From GCA-002708145 sp045562755 (lineage in GTDB: Bacteria; Chloroflexota; Dehalococcoidia; Lucifugimonadales; Lucifugimonadaceae): a stretch of 64,000 nt of DNA. Positions within the stretch are counted from its first letter, which is position 1. Each line of letters opens with the position of its first letter. This document shows, piece by piece, positions 34,137 to 42,036 of the stretch. The stretch spans positions 620,001-684,000 of the forward strand of contig JBJKVF010000006.1 in assembly GCA_045562755.1 (NCBI GenBank), written 5' to 3'. Below the pieces are notes generated by a model. That model was given only the letters and a program-made list of their open reading frames with translations, searched no databases and was not told where the DNA came from. The translations under genes and the position numbers were made by a program.

Positions 34137-36404
34137 ATGGTTGCTACTCATGAAAATAAAAGTAAATATAATGTTATTGGCAAGTCTCCTATAAGGCACG
34201 ATGGTGTTGATAAGGTAACAGGAAGAGCCACATACGGAGCAGATATCAAAGTTCCAGGATTGATATGGGGAGATGTTCTTAGAAGCCCTCACCCTCACGC
34301 AAGAATACTCAGCATAGATACTTCAAAAGCAGAAGCTATGGATGGCGTGTTTGCTGTAGTAACAAACAAAGATTTTCCAAAAGTTGAAGAAAAAGAAGTT
34401 TCTACAGGTGAAGATGTCGTTAATCTTAAGCGAGATCAAGCTAACATTATGGCTTTAGATAAAGTCCATTATAAGGGTCATGTAATTGCAGGTGTAGCAG
34501 CAATTGATCGTAATACTGCACAAGAAGCTATCAAAAATATTGAAGTAAAATATGAAATCTTAAAACATATTTCAAATGTTGATTCTGCCATGGCTAAAGA
34601 CGCGCCTATTATCCTTGAAAGCTTGGTCGGTGATCACTTAGGAGAAAGTGTACCTGATACAAACATAGCAAAAATATTTAGACATGAGTTTGGAGATGTT
34701 GAAGAAGCCTTCAAGAACTCTGATTGCGTTGTAGAAAGAACTTTTACCATGTCCATGATACACCAAGGTTATATTGAGCCTCATAACGCTACTGCTGTGT
34801 GGGGGCAAGATGGAAAAATAAACGTTTGGGCAAGTACTCAGGGCTCCTTCGGTGTTAGAGCTCAAACTGCAGGAATGTTAGGTATTCCTGAATCAAATAT
34901 CAGAGTAAATTATGTTGAAATTGGCGGAGGTTTTGGTGGAAAAACTAAAGTATATCTTGAACCAATAGCTGCATTATTATCAAAAAAATCAGGTGGCAGG
35001 CCTGTAAAACTTGTAATGGATCGCTCTTCAGTATTTGAAGCTACTGGACCAGCTCCGGGCGGTAAAGTTAGAATGAAAATAGGTGCAAATAAAAACGGAA
35101 AAATTACTGCTGCTGAGACCGATATAATGTTTGAATCAGGAGGGTATCCTGGATCTGCAGTTACGGCTGGTAGTATATGTGTTTTTGCTTGCTATAATCT
35201 TACTAATTCAAAAATCACAGGATATGACATTTTAGTTAATAAGCCAAAATCTGCAGCTTACAGAGCTCCAGGCTCTCCTCAAGTTTCATTTGCTATTGAA
35301 TCAGTAATCGATGAAATTTGCGAAGAATTATCAATAGATAAATTACAATTTAGAATTGATAATGCCAGTAAAGAGGGAACAAGAAGAGGTGATGGAGTTA
35401 AATTTATACGAATAGGTTTAGAAGAATGTTTAGAAGCGGTTAAAAGTTCCGAGCACTGGAATTCTCCTTTGGGGGAAGCTCCTAAAGGAAAAGCTAGAGG
35501 TAGAGGGCTTGCTACAGGATATTGGATGAATGGAGGCGGTAAATCAACTTGTGACTTAATGCTTAATGATGATGGTAAGGTCACATTGAACGAAGGTTCT
35601 GCAGATATCGGCGGAACAAGAACCTCTATATCTATGCAAGCTGCAGAAGTATTAGGAATACCAGTTGAAGACTTTCATCCAAGCGTACCGGATACCGATA
35701 GTATAGGTTTTACCGGTGTTACTGGAGGCTCTAGAACTACATATGCAACAGGCCTTGCGGCATATAATGCTGCACAAAAATTGGTAGAAGAGCTTAAAAA
35801 CAGATTATCTATTATCTGGGAAGCTGATGCAGATCAAATTAATTTTTCAAAAGGGACTTTTTCATTTGAAAGTGAATCTATTCATATTCAAGACTTAGCT
35901 GGAAAATTAGATCCATCTGGTGGGCCAGCAACATCAACAGCATCTGTTAATCTTGATTCTGCAGGAAATGCTTTTGGTGCTCATATTTGTGATCTTGAAG
36001 TGGATCTAGAAACTGGTAAAACAGATGTTATAAGATATACTGCTGTTCAAGATGTTGGTACTGCTGTTTATCCAAAGTATTGTGAAGGTCAAATTCAAGG
36101 AGGAGTAGTCCAAGGATTAGGATGGGCTCTAAATGAAGAATACTTCATTACCGAAGATGGTGTGATGGCAAATAAATCATACCTTGATTATAGAATGCCA
36201 ACCTCATTAGATATGCCTATGATTGACGCAATAATGGTAGAAGTTCCAAATCCACTACACCCTTTTGGTGTTAGAGGAGTTGGTGAAGTTACTCTAGCTC
36301 CTCCACTTGCTGCTGCAGCATTAGCTGTAAAGGAAGCAACAGGAAAAAGGCACTTCGATCTTCCTGTAAAACCTGGAAGAATAATGGATCTTTATAAATC
36401 ATAA
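34137..36404 (+). CDS. Xanthine-dehydrogenase-family molybdopterin-binding subunit (second copy)
   Basis: This 755-residue paralogue of the preceding gene is clearly homologous end to end. It keeps EIGGGFGGK, AYRAPGSPQ, GSADIGGTRTSI and FGVRGVGEV, so both copies look catalytically competent. Differences cluster around substrate-channel stretches, for example SGGYPGSAVTAG against AGANPGGMIGPA in the first copy. The two could give enzymes of different specificity sharing the FAD and iron-sulfur subunits, or a mixed complex; this is inference. A 76-base gap separates it from copy one and 6 bases from the ubiquitin-like gene. Confidence 0.94.
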   Translation: MVATHENKSKYNVIGKSPIRHDGVDKVTGRATYGADIKVPGLIWGDVLRSPHPHARILSIDTSKAEAMDGVFAVVTNKDFPKVEEKEVSTGEDVVNLKRDQANIMALDKVHYKGHVIAGVAAIDRNTAQEAIKNIEVKYEILKHISNVDSAMAKDAPIILESLVGDHLGESVPDTNIAKIFRHEFGDVEEAFKNSDCVVERTFTMSMIHQGYIEPHNATAVWGQDGKINVWASTQGSFGVRAQTAGMLGIPESNIRVNYVEIGGGFGGKTKVYLEPIAALLSKKSGGRPVKLVMDRSSVFEATGPAPGGKVRMKIGANKNGKITAAETDIMFESGGYPGSAVTAGSICVFACYNLTNSKITGYDILVNKPKSAAYRAPGSPQVSFAIESVIDEICEELSIDKLQFRIDNASKEGTRRGDGVKFIRIGLEECLEAVKSSEHWNSPLGEAPKGKARGRGLATGYWMNGGGKSTCDLMLNDDGKVTLNEGSADIGGTRTSISMQAAEVLGIPVEDFHPSVPDTDSIGFTGVTGGSRTTYATGLAAYNAAQKLVEELKNRLSIIWEADADQINFSKGTFSFESESIHIQDLAGKLDPSGGPATSTASVNLDSAGNAFGAHICDLEVDLETGKTDVIRYTAVQDVGTAVYPKYCEGQIQGGVVQGLGWALNEEYFITEDGVMANKSYLDYRMPTSLDMPMIDAIMVEVPNPLHPFGVRGVGEVTLAPPLAAAALAVKEATGKRHFDLPVKPGRIMDLYKS

Positions 36405-36410
36405 AACTTA

Positions 36411-36680
36411 ATGGCAATTGTATTTGTACCATATGCACTAAGAAAATATTGCGAGGATAAAAATATTGTAGAAATCTCCGCAACAAATTTAGGAGAGCTA
36501 ATAGATAATTTAGAAATACGTTATCCAGGAACAAAAGCTCATATCATTGAGGATGGAGCTATTAAACCAGGTGTTGCTGCAGTTGTGAATCATACTACAA
36601 CTAGAAAAGGCCTGCTAGAAAAAATAGATGATGATAGTGAAATACATTTTATCAATGCTGTTTCTGGGGGAATACATTGA
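36411..36680 (+). CDS. MoaD/ThiS-family ubiquitin-like protein
   Basis: This 89-residue beta-grasp protein resembles MoaD and archaeal SAMPs (LRKYCEDKNIVEISATNLGE, then DSEIHFINAVSGG). MoaD and ThiS end in free Gly-Gly, which is adenylated and turned into a thiocarboxylate. Here Ile-His follows, so the tail reads SGGIH. The protein would need trimming or would not act as a sulfur carrier in this form. It lies between the molybdenum subunits and folE. Its location suggests a role in molybdenum-cofactor sulfur transfer for the hydroxylase, but this is inferred. Confidence 0.82.
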   Translation: MAIVFVPYALRKYCEDKNIVEISATNLGELIDNLEIRYPGTKAHIIEDGAIKPGVAAVVNHTTTRKGLLEKIDDDSEIHFINAVSGGIH

Positions 36681-37279
36681 AACAAAAAAAAGAATATTTT
36701 GAAGATGGTTTAATTTTTGACTCAGAAGCAAAAGAAAATATCTCAAATCATATTAGTTATTTTTTAAAAACTTTAGATCCGCACGTTGATAAAGATGGGA
36801 CAGAAGGTACGCCATCTAGAGTTGCTAAAATGTATGATGAATTATTATCTGGATATGCAACTGATATAAAAAAATTATTAAATAATGCATTATTTGAAGT
36901 TCAGTATGATGAAATGGTAGTTGTAAAAGATATAGATTTTTTTTCTTTATGTGAACACCACATGCTGCCATTTCATGGGACTGTCAGCGTTGGTTATCTT
37001 CCAAATAATAAAGTTATTGGCCTTTCTAAAATACCTAGGCTTGTGGATATGTTTTCAAAAAGATTGCAAGTTCAGGAAAGAATGACTCAAGAAATAGCTC
37101 ATGCCGTAGATGAATTAATTTCACCAAAAGGTGTTGGTGTTGTTGTTGAAGGAAAACATTTATGTGCTGCAATGAGAGGTGTAAAAAAACCAAATGTTAT
37201 GATGAGTACAAGCGCATTATTAGGAGTATTTAAGAAAGATCATAGTTCTAGAGAAGAATTCTTAAATCATATAAAATGA
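36677..37279 (+). CDS. folE: GTP cyclohydrolase I
   Basis: This 200-residue enzyme converts GTP to 7,8-dihydroneopterin triphosphate, the entry to folate and pterins. The zinc site appears in LCEHHMLPFHG and in KHLCAAMRG, and GLSKIPRLVDMFSKRLQVQE is the family core. The start is TTG at 36677, overlapping the preceding stop by four bases. It leads a pterin block, folE, FolM-like reductase and folB, with overlapping ends. The block is transcribed with the molybdenum hydroxylase genes. Confidence 0.97.
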   Translation: MKQKKEYFEDGLIFDSEAKENISNHISYFLKTLDPHVDKDGTEGTPSRVAKMYDELLSGYATDIKKLLNNALFEVQYDEMVVVKDIDFFSLCEHHMLPFHGTVSVGYLPNNKVIGLSKIPRLVDMFSKRLQVQERMTQEIAHAVDELISPKGVGVVVEGKHLCAAMRGVKKPNVMMSTSALLGVFKKDHSSREEFLNHIK

Positions 37280-38001
37280 ATATATTGAATAAAACCGTAC
37301 TCATTACAGGTTCAAGTCAAAGAATCGGTAAAGAAATTGCATTGTTTTTTGCTAGCAAAAATGCAAATACCATAATTCATTATAATAATTCAAAGATAGA
37401 TGCTTTCAAAACTTACGATGAGATAAAGTCAATCAATTCAGATTCAATGATTATTAAATCTGATCTTGAATCAGTAAGTGAAAATATAAATTTAATAAAA
37501 AAAATAATCGATGAATTTGGTCATTTAGATATTATAATAAATAATGCTTCAATTTTTAATAAAATAAATTTAAAAGATACTACTCCTGAAATATGGGATA
37601 AACATCTTAATATCAATTTAAGGGCTCCTTTTATCTTGTCTCAAGAATTAAAGAAGCATTTAGGAGATAGTCCAGGAAAAATTATCAATCTTAATGATTG
37701 GAAGACAACAAGAAAATCTCGTTTCGCTTACGGAGTTTCTAAATACTCTTTATCAGGATTAACAAAAAGTTTAGCTCTTGAGTTAGCCCCATCAATACAA
37801 GTAAATGAAATAGCTTTAGGAGCTATATTGCCTCCATCAGACACAAAAGTAAATGATTATAATAAATCTAGTATTAGTTTTGGTCCTTCAAAAAGAATGG
37901 GCAAATTAAATGAAATTACAAATGTGATAGATATGTTAATTAATAATGATTACATAACGGGAGAAACCATTAATATAGATGGAGGAAGGCACTTAACATA
38001 A
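37276..38001 (+). CDS. Short-chain dehydrogenase, pteridine-reductase/FolM-like
   Basis: This is a 241-residue NADPH-dependent reductase. The cofactor loop is LITGSSQRIGKEIA, with an Arg as in pteridine reductase rather than the common GGxGxG pattern, and NNASIF follows. The catalytic pair Tyr-x3-Lys is in AYGVSKYSL. The usual catalytic Ser position is occupied by Asp (LNDWK), as in PTR1 and FolM. With folE before and folB after, it probably reduces dihydrofolate or dihydromonapterin and could stand in for dihydrofolate reductase. The ATG overlaps the folE stop. Confidence 0.83.
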   Translation: MNILNKTVLITGSSQRIGKEIALFFASKNANTIIHYNNSKIDAFKTYDEIKSINSDSMIIKSDLESVSENINLIKKIIDEFGHLDIIINNASIFNKINLKDTTPEIWDKHLNINLRAPFILSQELKKHLGDSPGKIINLNDWKTTRKSRFAYGVSKYSLSGLTKSLALELAPSIQVNEIALGAILPPSDTKVNDYNKSSISFGPSKRMGKLNEITNVIDMLINNDYITGETINIDGGRHLT

Positions 38002-38366
38002 TGAATGACAAAATAAATATAAAAAACCTAGTTGCTTATGCTATTATAGGTATCAATTCATGGGAAAGACAAACAAAGCAAAAAATTGAGATTGATATAG
38101 AAATCGAATCTGATTTAAGTCAAGCTATGCAATCTGATGACATAAATGATACTGTAAACTATAGAACAATAAGTAAAAAGATAATGGAGCATGTAGCCAG
38201 CTCGGAATACTACTTGGTAGAAAAACTAGCCAATAAACTTATAGAAATTTGCTTTAATGAAGATCAAAATTGTATTTCTGTAAAAATGACTATTAGAAAA
38301 CCAGGAGCTGTAAGATTTTCTGAATCTGTTGGGGTAACCATTATGAGAAAAAGAAATGAAAAATGA
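38001..38366 (+). CDS. folB: Dihydroneopterin aldolase
   Basis: This 121-residue enzyme cleaves dihydroneopterin to 6-hydroxymethyl-dihydropterin and glycolaldehyde. AIIGINSWERQTKQ at the N-terminus, VNYRTISKKI in the middle, the catalytic Lys in VEKLANKL and RKPGAVRF near the end follow the family. It shares one base with the preceding stop (TAATG). folK and folP are not in this window. Confidence 0.93.
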   Translation: MNDKINIKNLVAYAIIGINSWERQTKQKIEIDIEIESDLSQAMQSDDINDTVNYRTISKKIMEHVASSEYYLVEKLANKLIEICFNEDQNCISVKMTIRKPGAVRFSESVGVTIMRKRNEK

Positions 38367-39066
38367 AAAATTTTACGCTCTAACAATAGTGGGTGGTAAG
38401 GGAGAAAGATTAAAACCATTAACAGATAATCTTCCTAAACCAATGGTAAAAATAAATGGTATCCCAATAATTGAACACCAAATTAATTGGATGAAATCAC
38501 AAGGAGTAACAGATATTATTTTTTTGTGTGGATATCTAGGGAAAAAAATTCAAGATCATTTTGGCGATGGATCTAAATTTGGAATTAATGCAAATTATTA
38601 TTTTGAAAAATCTCCCTTGGGAAGAGGAGGAGCTATAAAAAAAGGCCTAGATATGATTCCTGATAATACTAATGTTTTAGTTACAAATGGAGATATAATT
38701 ACTAATCAAGAAATTGAGCCAATGGTAAAATCTCATATTAAGAATAATGTCATTTGCACATTAATGCTTGTTCCTTATAAAAGCCAATACGGAGTAGTAA
38801 ATAGTGAGAAAGATGGCTATATAAATAGTTTCATTGAGAAAGGTAATCTCCCTTATTGGATTAACGCAGGAGTTTATATTATGGACTCATCTATCAAAAA
38901 TTTGCTCCCTGATATCGGAGACCATGAAAATTCAACATTTGTTTCATTATCTAAAAAAAGAAAGCTCTTTGGATTTAAGTCAGAAAAATTATGGAATAGC
39001 ATAGAAAGTATGAAAGATCTTTATGAAATAGAAGAAAAAATTATTAAGGGAGATTTAATAACTTAA
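38356..39066 (+). CDS. Sugar-phosphate nucleotidyltransferase
   Basis: This 236-residue protein has the N-terminal signature IVGGKGERLKPLTDNLPKPM, in which GG(K)GxRLxPLT binds the nucleotide and LPKPM contacts the phosphate. VLVTNGDIIT is the Mg-binding segment. The size and motifs fit mannose-1-phosphate guanylyltransferase or glucose-1-phosphate thymidylyltransferase relatives without the left-handed beta-helix. Specificity is not readable. Note IVGGKG where most members have LAGGxG. It overlaps folB by 11 bases, and its stop TTAA is shared with the convergent lipoprotein gene. Confidence 0.88.
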   Translation: MKNEKFYALTIVGGKGERLKPLTDNLPKPMVKINGIPIIEHQINWMKSQGVTDIIFLCGYLGKKIQDHFGDGSKFGINANYYFEKSPLGRGGAIKKGLDMIPDNTNVLVTNGDIITNQEIEPMVKSHIKNNVICTLMLVPYKSQYGVVNSEKDGYINSFIEKGNLPYWINAGVYIMDSSIKNLLPDIGDHENSTFVSLSKKRKLFGFKSEKLWNSIESMKDLYEIEEKIIKGDLIT

Positions 39067-39839
39067 GAACAATCTAATGCTTGATTTGAAAAAGGATTTT
39101 CAAAGCTTTCAATCTTAACACCAAAACACCCTATATATTTTTTACCACTCTTATCTGAACCATAGTATCCACCAATATATTTACTAAATTCTTCTCTAAT
39201 TTTTTCATTAAAAATAGATGGAGATATAAAAGTATTTCTTTTAAGATTACCTATATGAAAATGGAGATGGGTAGTAGCTTCGTTTTTTCCTTTAAGTGCT
39301 TCATAAGAAGCATTGGGTGGTACAAAAAAATATGCCAATATATCTCCTTTAGAAACCCCTTGCCCTTCATCAACTAATATAAAATTCTCATAAAAACTGT
39401 CAACGGGTTCTTCAATAAAAGGCTCTATACTATAGTTTGCAAAAATTTCTTCGTTATTATCATCTTTAGCAAAAATTAAGTTAATTTCATAACCATGATG
39501 ATAATTTTGGGGAGTTTTTATTTCTTTCTTTTTTATCACACTGTGAATCTTACCGTCAGCAATCGCATATACTGGAGGATAATCTGATGGTATGGAATTA
39601 TCATATAATTTAGTCCATTTTTTATTTTCATCTGCATACAGTACGTGAATACCTAAATGTGGATTATTGTGGCCTTGACCTCTAGCAGGTTGTGTTTGAT
39701 AAACCGTTTCATCAATAGATACAGGAAATTGATCTGTAGGATTTAATGAAAAACTGTTTAAGTTTGGGAGATTACTTTTTTCAGAGCTGCAAGAAATAAT
39801 TAAAATAGAAAAAACTATTAGAAATAAAAATTTCTTCAT
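39063..39839 (-). CDS. M23-like lipoprotein
   Basis: This 258-residue protein has a lipobox (LIISC, Cys17), so it should be membrane-anchored outside the cytoplasm. The core resembles LytM/M23 endopeptidase domains: PHLGIHVLYAD, PPVYAIADGKI and the second motif LHFHIG. The Asp of the family HxGxD motif appears as His (HLGIH), so zinc binding is altered but possible. The active-site region is otherwise recognisable. Peptidoglycan or other envelope peptides are the natural target, although many Chloroflexota have unusual walls. It follows hflC directly (TAATG overlap). Confidence 0.72.
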   Translation of the reverse strand: MKKFLFLIVFSILIISCSSEKSNLPNLNSFSLNPTDQFPVSIDETVYQTQPARGQGHNNPHLGIHVLYADENKKWTKLYDNSIPSDYPPVYAIADGKIHSVIKKKEIKTPQNYHHGYEINLIFAKDDNNEEIFANYSIEPFIEEPVDSFYENFILVDEGQGVSKGDILAYFFVPPNASYEALKGKNEATTHLHFHIGNLKRNTFISPSIFNEKIREEFSKYIGGYYGSDKSGKKYIGCFGVKIESFENPFSNQALDCS

Positions 39840-40891
39840 TATTTATTTTCAGAAGTCATCAAATATTGAAGTAGGTCACTATTAGGATCTAAAATGATCG
39901 TTGTTTCTTCGTCCAAAAACTTTTCATACGCTTCAAGAGTTCTTCTGAACTCATAAAATTCTGGGTCTTTTTCAAGTGCTTCAGCTAATATATTTATGGC
40001 TTGTTCTTCTGCCTCTCCGTATAATCTTGCCGATGTACCTTCTGCACTCTTTAGAATAACATTTACTTGTTTATCTACATCTGCTCTAATTTCAGCATCT
40101 TTTTGTGATCCTTCTGCACGAAGCCCACTTGCAATTCTTTCTCTTTCAGCTTCCATTCTTAGAAATACGCTCGTTTCTATATCAGGGGGGAAATCAGCTC
40201 TTTTTATCCTGACATCTTCTATTTTAATTCCATAAATATCTACTATATCCGTTGTATATGTTATAGAAAAATCAGCGAGAGATTGAGGATTAGAATTATT
40301 TATTAGTAAATCAACTTCTTCTTGTGATGCAGGTCTACCTCGTTGTCTATCTGTCAAACTTTCATCAATAAAAATTTCTATTTTTTCATGAGCTATAGTT
40401 CCATAAGTTTCAATAAGAGAATCTCTAGAAGCTTCAATTCTATTACTAGCTAGAGTCACTCTATTCATAATATCTTCTCGTTTTTCAGAAATTACTTCTT
40501 CTTGTAAGTCTAAAGCTACTTCTTGTCTTAGTTGAGCATTAACAATATCACCTACCCTAGATGCAGCACCAATTTCGTTCCTCAAGCTTTTGTAAAATTG
40601 GAGTGGATCAACTATTCTATATCTAGCATATGAATCAATAACTAAATTTCTCTTATCTGCTGTTAATATTGATGCAGGAGCTGCGTCAACTCTTAATAAT
40701 CTATTATCGAATTTAATTACCTGCTCTGCGAAAGGTGTTTTGAATTTTAATCCAGGATTAGTAGATGTTTTTTGGTACTCTCCAAACCTAGTTACAATAG
40801 CTATTTGAGTTTGATCAACAACATAAACTATTTGAGGGACAATAACAAGCAAAGCTATGACTAATATGATTAATAAATTTCTTGGATTCAT
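39839..40891 (-). CDS. hflC: SPFH/band-7 protein HflC
   Basis: This 350-residue protein has one N-terminal membrane helix (about 6-25) and a periplasm-facing SPFH domain beginning VDQTQIAIVTRFGEY. A coiled coil follows, with RMEAERERIASGLRAEGSQK, the HflC-type end. It forms ring complexes with HflK that restrain the FtsH protease in well-studied bacteria. A stretch VDLLINNSNPQSLADFSITY is inserted before the C-terminal coil. Gene order hflK-hflC is standard, and one base is shared between them. Confidence 0.93.
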   Translation of the reverse strand: MNPRNLLIILVIALLVIVPQIVYVVDQTQIAIVTRFGEYQKTSTNPGLKFKTPFAEQVIKFDNRLLRVDAAPASILTADKRNLVIDSYARYRIVDPLQFYKSLRNEIGAASRVGDIVNAQLRQEVALDLQEEVISEKREDIMNRVTLASNRIEASRDSLIETYGTIAHEKIEIFIDESLTDRQRGRPASQEEVDLLINNSNPQSLADFSITYTTDIVDIYGIKIEDVRIKRADFPPDIETSVFLRMEAERERIASGLRAEGSQKDAEIRADVDKQVNVILKSAEGTSARLYGEAEEQAINILAEALEKDPEFYEFRRTLEAYEKFLDEETTIILDPNSDLLQYLMTSENK

Positions 40892-42006
40892 TATTGTATT
40901 CCTCCAGAATTAGCCCCATCAATAGGTAAAAATGGAAGCACAGAACTATCATCAAGAATAAACTTTTTAATTCCTGGTAATATTTGTTCCATTGACTCAA
41001 GATATAATCTTTTTTTAGTTACATCTGGAGAATTGGTATAACCTTCTAGAATAGCATTGAAACCATCTGCTTCACCTCTAGCTTTAGCAATTCTTCCTTC
41101 TTTGAAACCTAGTGCGGCCTCCGTAATTTGGGCAGCCTGACCTAATGATCTAGGTATTTCAGATGCTTGATATGCTTCTGCTAAATTAACAAGTCTATCC
41201 CTATCTTCACGAGCCTTAACAACGTCTTCAAATGCAGCTTGAACTTCTTTGGGTGGATTTACATTTTGTAAAAGAACCTGGATAACATCTAAACCCGTTT
41301 CATATTCACTTGTTAGTTGTTTCATTTTTAGTAAAACTTCCGTTTGAACTTGCTCTTTTTCAGTCGTCAATACATCATCAATATTTCTTGCTCCAACAAC
41401 CTGCCTCAATGCGGTCTCGGCGATGTCTCGCAGTGTTCTACCGTCAGGGCTACCAGGACTAACCCCTCTTTCAATATCTCCCGGGTCATCGACTAAAAAT
41501 AAATAATTTGGCAAGTCTGAAATTTTATATTGAACCACTGCCTGAACATCTACAATATTCTCGTCTCCAGTAATCATTAGGGATTCATTAGTCACGGGTT
41601 GCGCCACAGCAAAGCCATCAGAACCAGATCGAAAACCAAGTTCTAATCTTCTTGTTGTGGTAACTGCAACAATATCTCTATTGCCAACTGGGCCTGGAAA
41701 ATGCCAATGTAAGCCGGATTCTGCTGTGCCAACAAATTTTCCAAATGTTCTCAATGCAGCCTGAGAATCAGGCCCCACAGTATAGAAACCTGATAAAAGC
41801 CAAAATACGATAATTATTATAAATCCAATAATAAAAAGGGGTATTTTCCCATTATTTCCTAAAAAAGGTATTTTTGGCATAGAAGATGAGATTTTTTCGA
41901 ATAATTCGTCAAAATTTATTTGTTCATCCCTATTGTCCCTATTGTTATCCTGAGGAGGGCGATACATCTTACTATCTTCATTTTTTCTACTTTTAGAATT
42001 TATCAT
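40891..42006 (-). CDS. hflK: SPFH/band-7 protein HflK
   Basis: This 371-residue partner of HflC has a hydrophilic cytoplasmic N-terminus (about 1-55, Asn/Asp-rich), a membrane helix at about 56-75 and the SPFH domain from TVGPDSQAALRTFGKF. TETALRQVVGARNIDDVLT-like and LLQNVNPPKEVQAAFEDV segments are typical of HflK. MYRPPQDN is a possible later start. The FtsH gene is not in the window. It is preceded on the same strand by a predicted membrane metallopeptidase. Confidence 0.93.
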   Translation of the reverse strand: MINSKSRKNEDSKMYRPPQDNNRDNRDEQINFDELFEKISSSMPKIPFLGNNGKIPLFIIGFIIIIVFWLLSGFYTVGPDSQAALRTFGKFVGTAESGLHWHFPGPVGNRDIVAVTTTRRLELGFRSGSDGFAVAQPVTNESLMITGDENIVDVQAVVQYKISDLPNYLFLVDDPGDIERGVSPGSPDGRTLRDIAETALRQVVGARNIDDVLTTEKEQVQTEVLLKMKQLTSEYETGLDVIQVLLQNVNPPKEVQAAFEDVVKAREDRDRLVNLAEAYQASEIPRSLGQAAQITEAALGFKEGRIAKARGEADGFNAILEGYTNSPDVTKKRLYLESMEQILPGIKKFILDDSSVLPFLPIDGANSGGIQ

Positions 42007-42036
42007 TATTATAATTATATATCATTTTTCTGCATT

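Noticed and set aside
31793..36404. Aerobic CO dehydrogenase (coxL)
   Set aside because: The active-site loop lacks the Cys-containing CSFR motif; AYRAPGSPQ indicates another molybdenum hydroxylase.
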